Positions 61,677 to 64,000 of a stretch of 64,000 bases of DNA are shown in pieces (position 1 is the stretch's first letter; the number at the start of each line of letters is the position of its first letter). Position numbers and translations under genes: made by a program. Where the stretch lies: NCBI RefSeq assembly GCF_052119645.1, contig NZ_JBGQOM010000001.1, forward strand, positions 372,001-436,000, in the 5' to 3' direction. The stretch is from Paraglaciecola sp030730205 (GTDB taxonomy: Bacteria; Pseudomonadota; Gammaproteobacteria; Enterobacterales; Alteromonadaceae). Under the pieces are notes generated by a model, which was not told the DNA's origin, made no database searches, and worked only from the letters and a program-made list of their open reading frames with translations.

Positions 61677-62218
61677 TAAAAAAAATCGTTTTCCTCGGCG
61701 GACCATCCACCGGAAAAACCACCCTGTGTGAAGCGCTAGCCAAAAAGCTTCACACCCTCACCGTGGCAGAATATGGTCGAGAGTATTGGTTAGAACATCA
61801 AGTAGACCGACGCCTAAGTCCTGAGCAATTATTGCATATTGCGCAAACTCAAGTTCGCTGGGAAGACGAAGCGCTCGACAAGGCCAATGACGTGTTATTG
61901 TGTGATACCAATGCGTTTACGACGTGGCACTTTGCCCTGCATTATCATGGCGACGCCTTGCCTGAACTTGAGCAACTTGCGCAAGCATCATGGCAGCGTT
62001 ACGACCTCGTTGTGCTATGCGGTGATGAAATTCCCTACGACGATACGTGGGAACGCTCTGGGGACGCTAACAGACATGAATTTCAAGCCTTTATCAAAGC
62101 CTATTTAATAGAAAAACACATCCCACATATTATCGTATCGGGCTCGGTAGAGCAGAGAATCAATGCAGTGATGACATCACTATGTCATAATCAAGCACTA
62201 CAACAATCCCGTGGTTAA
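61673..62218 (+). CDS. Ribosylnicotinamide kinase, NadR C-terminal domain as separate gene
   Basis: A 181-residue kinase with Walker A FLGGPSTGKTTLCEALAKKL and the NadR block VAEYGREYWLEHQ, plus LLCDTNAFTTWHF. It phosphorylates nicotinamide riboside to NMN. In E. coli and Haemophilus this is the C-terminal domain of NadR; here it has its own ATG 61673 overlapping the adenylyltransferase stop. The separation looks genuine because the overlap is the ATGA type and both parts are complete. Confidence 0.93.
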   Translation: MIKKIVFLGGPSTGKTTLCEALAKKLHTLTVAEYGREYWLEHQVDRRLSPEQLLHIAQTQVRWEDEALDKANDVLLCDTNAFTTWHFALHYHGDALPELEQLAQASWQRYDLVVLCGDEIPYDDTWERSGDANRHEFQAFIKAYLIEKHIPHIIVSGSVEQRINAVMTSLCHNQALQQSRG

Positions 62219-62260
62219 ACTGGAAATAGCCAATAAAACCACCTATTTTATTGCAGCTAT

Positions 62261-62298
62261 TGCATGCTACAAATTTACTGATAGCATGCGCGTTTTTT
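62261..62298 (+). terminator. Terminator of the NAD salvage operon
   Basis: An 8-base stem GCATGCTA / TAGCATGC around a 12-base loop is followed by GCG and TTTTTT. It begins 43 bases after the kinase stop and before the dehydrogenase gene. Confidence 0.82.
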
Positions 62299-62326
62299 AT
62301 ATCTTAAAAACTAAAAGGATCATCTT

Positions 62327-63529
62327 ATGTCTCGTGTATTGATCATTGGTGCTGGCGGCGTTGCTGCTGTAACTGTCAAAAAATGTGCGCGTTTACCTGA
62401 GTTTTTTGACGAAATTTACTTAGCAAGTCGCACCGTGTCAAAATGCGAAGCGCTACAAAAAGAAATTGGCGCAGACCGCATCAAAGGGGTCTTTGCTGTT
62501 GACGCAGATCACGCCAGTGAAGTGGTTAAGGTAATTGAGCAAGTCAAACCTGACTTAGTGGTAAACTTAGCCTTACCTTACCAAGATTTAGCCATCATGG
62601 ATGCCTGTTTAGAAACTGGCGTACATTATTTAGATACAGCAAATTACGAACCTAAAGATGTGGCTAAATTTGAATATTCTTGGCAGTGGGCTTACCAAGA
62701 AAAGTTCGAAAAAGCTGGTTTAATGGCTTTATTAGGTAGTGGCTTTGATCCTGGCGTGACTAACGTTTATACCGCTTATGCAGCCAAACACTATTTTGAT
62801 GAAATCCATTATTTAGATATCGTCGATTGTAACGGGGGTGATCACGGCAAAGCTTTCGCCACTAACTTCAATCCTGAAATCAATATTCGTGAAATTACCC
62901 AACGTGGTCGTTTTTGGGAAAATGGTGAGTGGAAAGAAACCGATCCACTGAGCGTACGTGAAGACCTGGATTATCAAAACATCGGTGTACGCGCTTCATA
63001 TTTGATGTTTCATGAAGAATTAGAATCTATCGTTAAACACTTTCCAACACTGAAACGTGCCCGTTTTTGGATGACTTTTGGCGAAGCTTATCTAACTCAC
63101 TTACGTGTATTAGAAGGCATAGGCATGACCAGTATTGCGCCTATCGATTTCCAAGGTCAGCAAATCGTACCTTTAGAGTTTTTGAAAGCGGTATTGCCTA
63201 ACCCTGGCACCTTAGCCGAAGGCTACTCAGGCATGACCTGTATCGGTACTTATATTACCGGTATCAAAGATGGCAAAGAAAAGACTATCTTTATTTATAA
63301 CAACTGTGACCACGCTGCTTGTTATGAAGAAGTAGGCGCTCAAGCCGTATCTTACACTACAGGCGTACCTGCTATGATAGGCGCGGCTTTAATGTTAAAT
63401 GGTACTTGGAAAAAAGCAGGTGTGTGGAACATGGAGCAATTTGATCCTGATCCCTTTATGGAATTACTCAATGTACACGGCCTACCATGGCATGTCATTG
63501 AAGTAGAACAGAGCCCGTTTAAAAAGTAA
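62327..63529 (+). CDS. Carboxynorspermidine dehydrogenase (saccharopine dehydrogenase family)
   Basis: A 400-residue enzyme. MSRVLIIGAGGVAAVTVKKC is the NADPH-binding Rossmann motif and GLMALLGSGFDPGVTNVYTA the family's second block. It condenses aspartate semialdehyde with a diamine (putrescine or diaminopropane) to a carboxy-polyamine. The next gene is nspC, the decarboxylase, the same order as in Vibrio. So the pair makes spermidine or norspermidine without S-adenosylmethionine; which one depends on the diamine available. AAAAGGA precedes the ATG. Confidence 0.93.
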   Translation: MSRVLIIGAGGVAAVTVKKCARLPEFFDEIYLASRTVSKCEALQKEIGADRIKGVFAVDADHASEVVKVIEQVKPDLVVNLALPYQDLAIMDACLETGVHYLDTANYEPKDVAKFEYSWQWAYQEKFEKAGLMALLGSGFDPGVTNVYTAYAAKHYFDEIHYLDIVDCNGGDHGKAFATNFNPEINIREITQRGRFWENGEWKETDPLSVREDLDYQNIGVRASYLMFHEELESIVKHFPTLKRARFWMTFGEAYLTHLRVLEGIGMTSIAPIDFQGQQIVPLEFLKAVLPNPGTLAEGYSGMTCIGTYITGIKDGKEKTIFIYNNCDHAACYEEVGAQAVSYTTGVPAMIGAALMLNGTWKKAGVWNMEQFDPDPFMELLNVHGLPWHVIEVEQSPFKK

Positions 63530-63554
63530 GTTAACGCTTTTTGCAAAAGCAATT

Positions 63555-63583
63555 AGGGCAGCGTCATTCAGTGACCCTGCCCT
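63555..63583 (+). terminator. Hairpin between the dehydrogenase gene and nspC
   Basis: AGGGCAG and CTGCCCT form a 7-base stem, extended inside by GTCA/TGAC after one mismatch. TTTGATTTTT follows. It looks like a terminator, yet it lies between two genes of one pathway, so it may be partial. Confidence 0.65.
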
Positions 63584-63623
63584 TTGATTTTTAATGAATT
63601 ACACCATTAAAGTGGACATATAA

Positions 63624-64000
63624 ATGACTGTTGATGCCGCCGACCCGATGTTAAACCCTGCGATCCCCTCGCCCTGCTATGTGTGTGAAGAAGCTAAACT
63701 CGAAGCCAATTTACAATTAATGCAACGAGTACAGGACGAAAGTGGTGTCGAAATCATTTTGGCACTCAAGGGCTTTTCCATGTGGTCTACCTTCGATTTA
63801 GTCAAACAATATCTACAAGGTTCAACTGCCAGTGCGGTGTGGGAAGCACGATTAGGTAAAGAAACCATAGGCAAACAAGTGCATGCTTTTTCGCCGGCCT
63901 TTAAACCTGCAGATATCGATCAGTTAGTAGACTTAGTTGACCACATCTCATTTAATAGCCTTGGTCAGTGGCAGCGTTATAAACAACAAATTTTGGCCTC
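63624..64000 (+). CDS. nspC: Carboxynorspermidine decarboxylase NspC, 5' part (runs off window end)
   Basis: From ATG 63624 the plus frame is open to the window end, about 125 residues. PAIPSPCYVCEEAKLEANLQ opens the fold-type III PLP enzyme and EIILALKGFSMWSTF holds the PLP lysine, both as in NspC. SPAFKPADIDQLVDLVDHIS follows. It removes the carboxyl group from carboxynorspermidine or carboxyspermidine. It is 94 bases after the dehydrogenase. The C-terminal barrel and domain lie outside the window. Confidence 0.93.
   Translation, partial: MTVDAADPMLNPAIPSPCYVCEEAKLEANLQLMQRVQDESGVEIILALKGFSMWSTFDLVKQYLQGSTASAVWEARLGKETIGKQVHAFSPAFKPADIDQLVDLVDHISFNSLGQWQRYKQQILA

Noticed and set aside
61173..62218. 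NadR broken by a frameshift or pseudogenised
   Set aside because: Both parts have complete motifs, a regular ATGA overlap and no missing segment, so two functional genes are more likely.
1..64000. CRISPR arrays, tRNA or rRNA genes, insertion sequences, prophage
   Set aside because: I saw no repeated spaced units, no cloverleaf with CCA-type end, no transposase or integrase motif. Small degenerate elements could still be missed by eye.

Overview
This window looks like chromosome from a marine gammaproteobacterium of the Alteromonadales, most likely the Alteromonas/Glaciecola/Paraglaciecola group. The basis is gene content and order: the block mutH / rppH-ptsP-TSUP-lgt-thyA, the rapA-rluA pair, pyrC, dbpA, ampG, aceK, a sucrose locus built on amylosucrase plus a TonB-dependent receptor, and carboxynorspermidine dehydrogenase followed by nspC. 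The species call is inference. I see no rRNA, tRNA, CRISPR, transposase, integrase or prophage gene.

Layout. 1-10.9 kb, mostly minus strand: the 5' part of rutA with a RutR-like operator, an ABC exporter, RraA-like and MAPEG proteins, a GFA-family protein, dbpA, pyrC with a translationally coupled periplasmic binding protein, yjdM/phnA, blc, a double cupin and a small outer-membrane protein. 11.1-16.6 kb: a quinone-oxidoreductase-like enzyme, an orphan binding protein, and a GbsR/MarR-type regulator with a short-Q-loop cytochrome bd (cydAB) oxidase. The region before the regulator holds an FNR-like box and a three-half-site dyad. 16.6-23.3 kb: a lipoprotein with a collagen-like stretch and a choice-of-anchor I domain behind what reads as a four-unit Pho box, a PfpI/LysR divergent pair, DUF3010, a GGDEF-EAL protein and a DUF2892 protein.

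23.4-31.0 kb is a compact sucrose locus: MFS permease, amylosucrase, LacI repressor and TonB-dependent receptor, with repeated CTTAAtCGATTAAG-type palindromes in both control regions. 31.1-36.1 kb: GST, a small zinc ribbon protein, a short MscS protein overlapping a transglutaminase-like periplasmic protein whose start is ambiguous, and a PstS-like small binding protein with a porin. 36.1-44.2 kb: PhoH-family ATPase, rapA-rluA, DUF3530, a hypothetical protein, ampG.

44.3-51.7 kb is a long minus-strand run (rppH, ptsP, TSUP permease, lgt, thyA, REC-CheC, PAS-GGDEF) with gaps of 6 to 32 bases. This places two signalling genes at the end of a conserved housekeeping cluster. 51.8-59.5 kb: YhhN-like protein and mutH (overlapping), aceK, a second MAPEG protein, a GAF-PAS hybrid histidine kinase, a ZIP transporter overlapping a D-cysteine desulfhydrase/ACC deaminase-like enzyme. 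59.6-62.3 kb is an NAD salvage operon (kelch lipoprotein, pnuC, NMN adenylyltransferase, ribosylnicotinamide kinase) in which the two NadR enzymatic domains are separate overlapping genes. The window ends in nspC.

The most interesting items are the four-unit Pho box at 16607-16646, the poly-T slippery site at 33319-33326, the candidate sucrose-repressor operator outside the sucrose locus at 34431, the split-NadR/kelch operon, and the regulator-operator architecture ahead of cydAB. All coordinates and motifs were read by eye. No alignment or database search was run.
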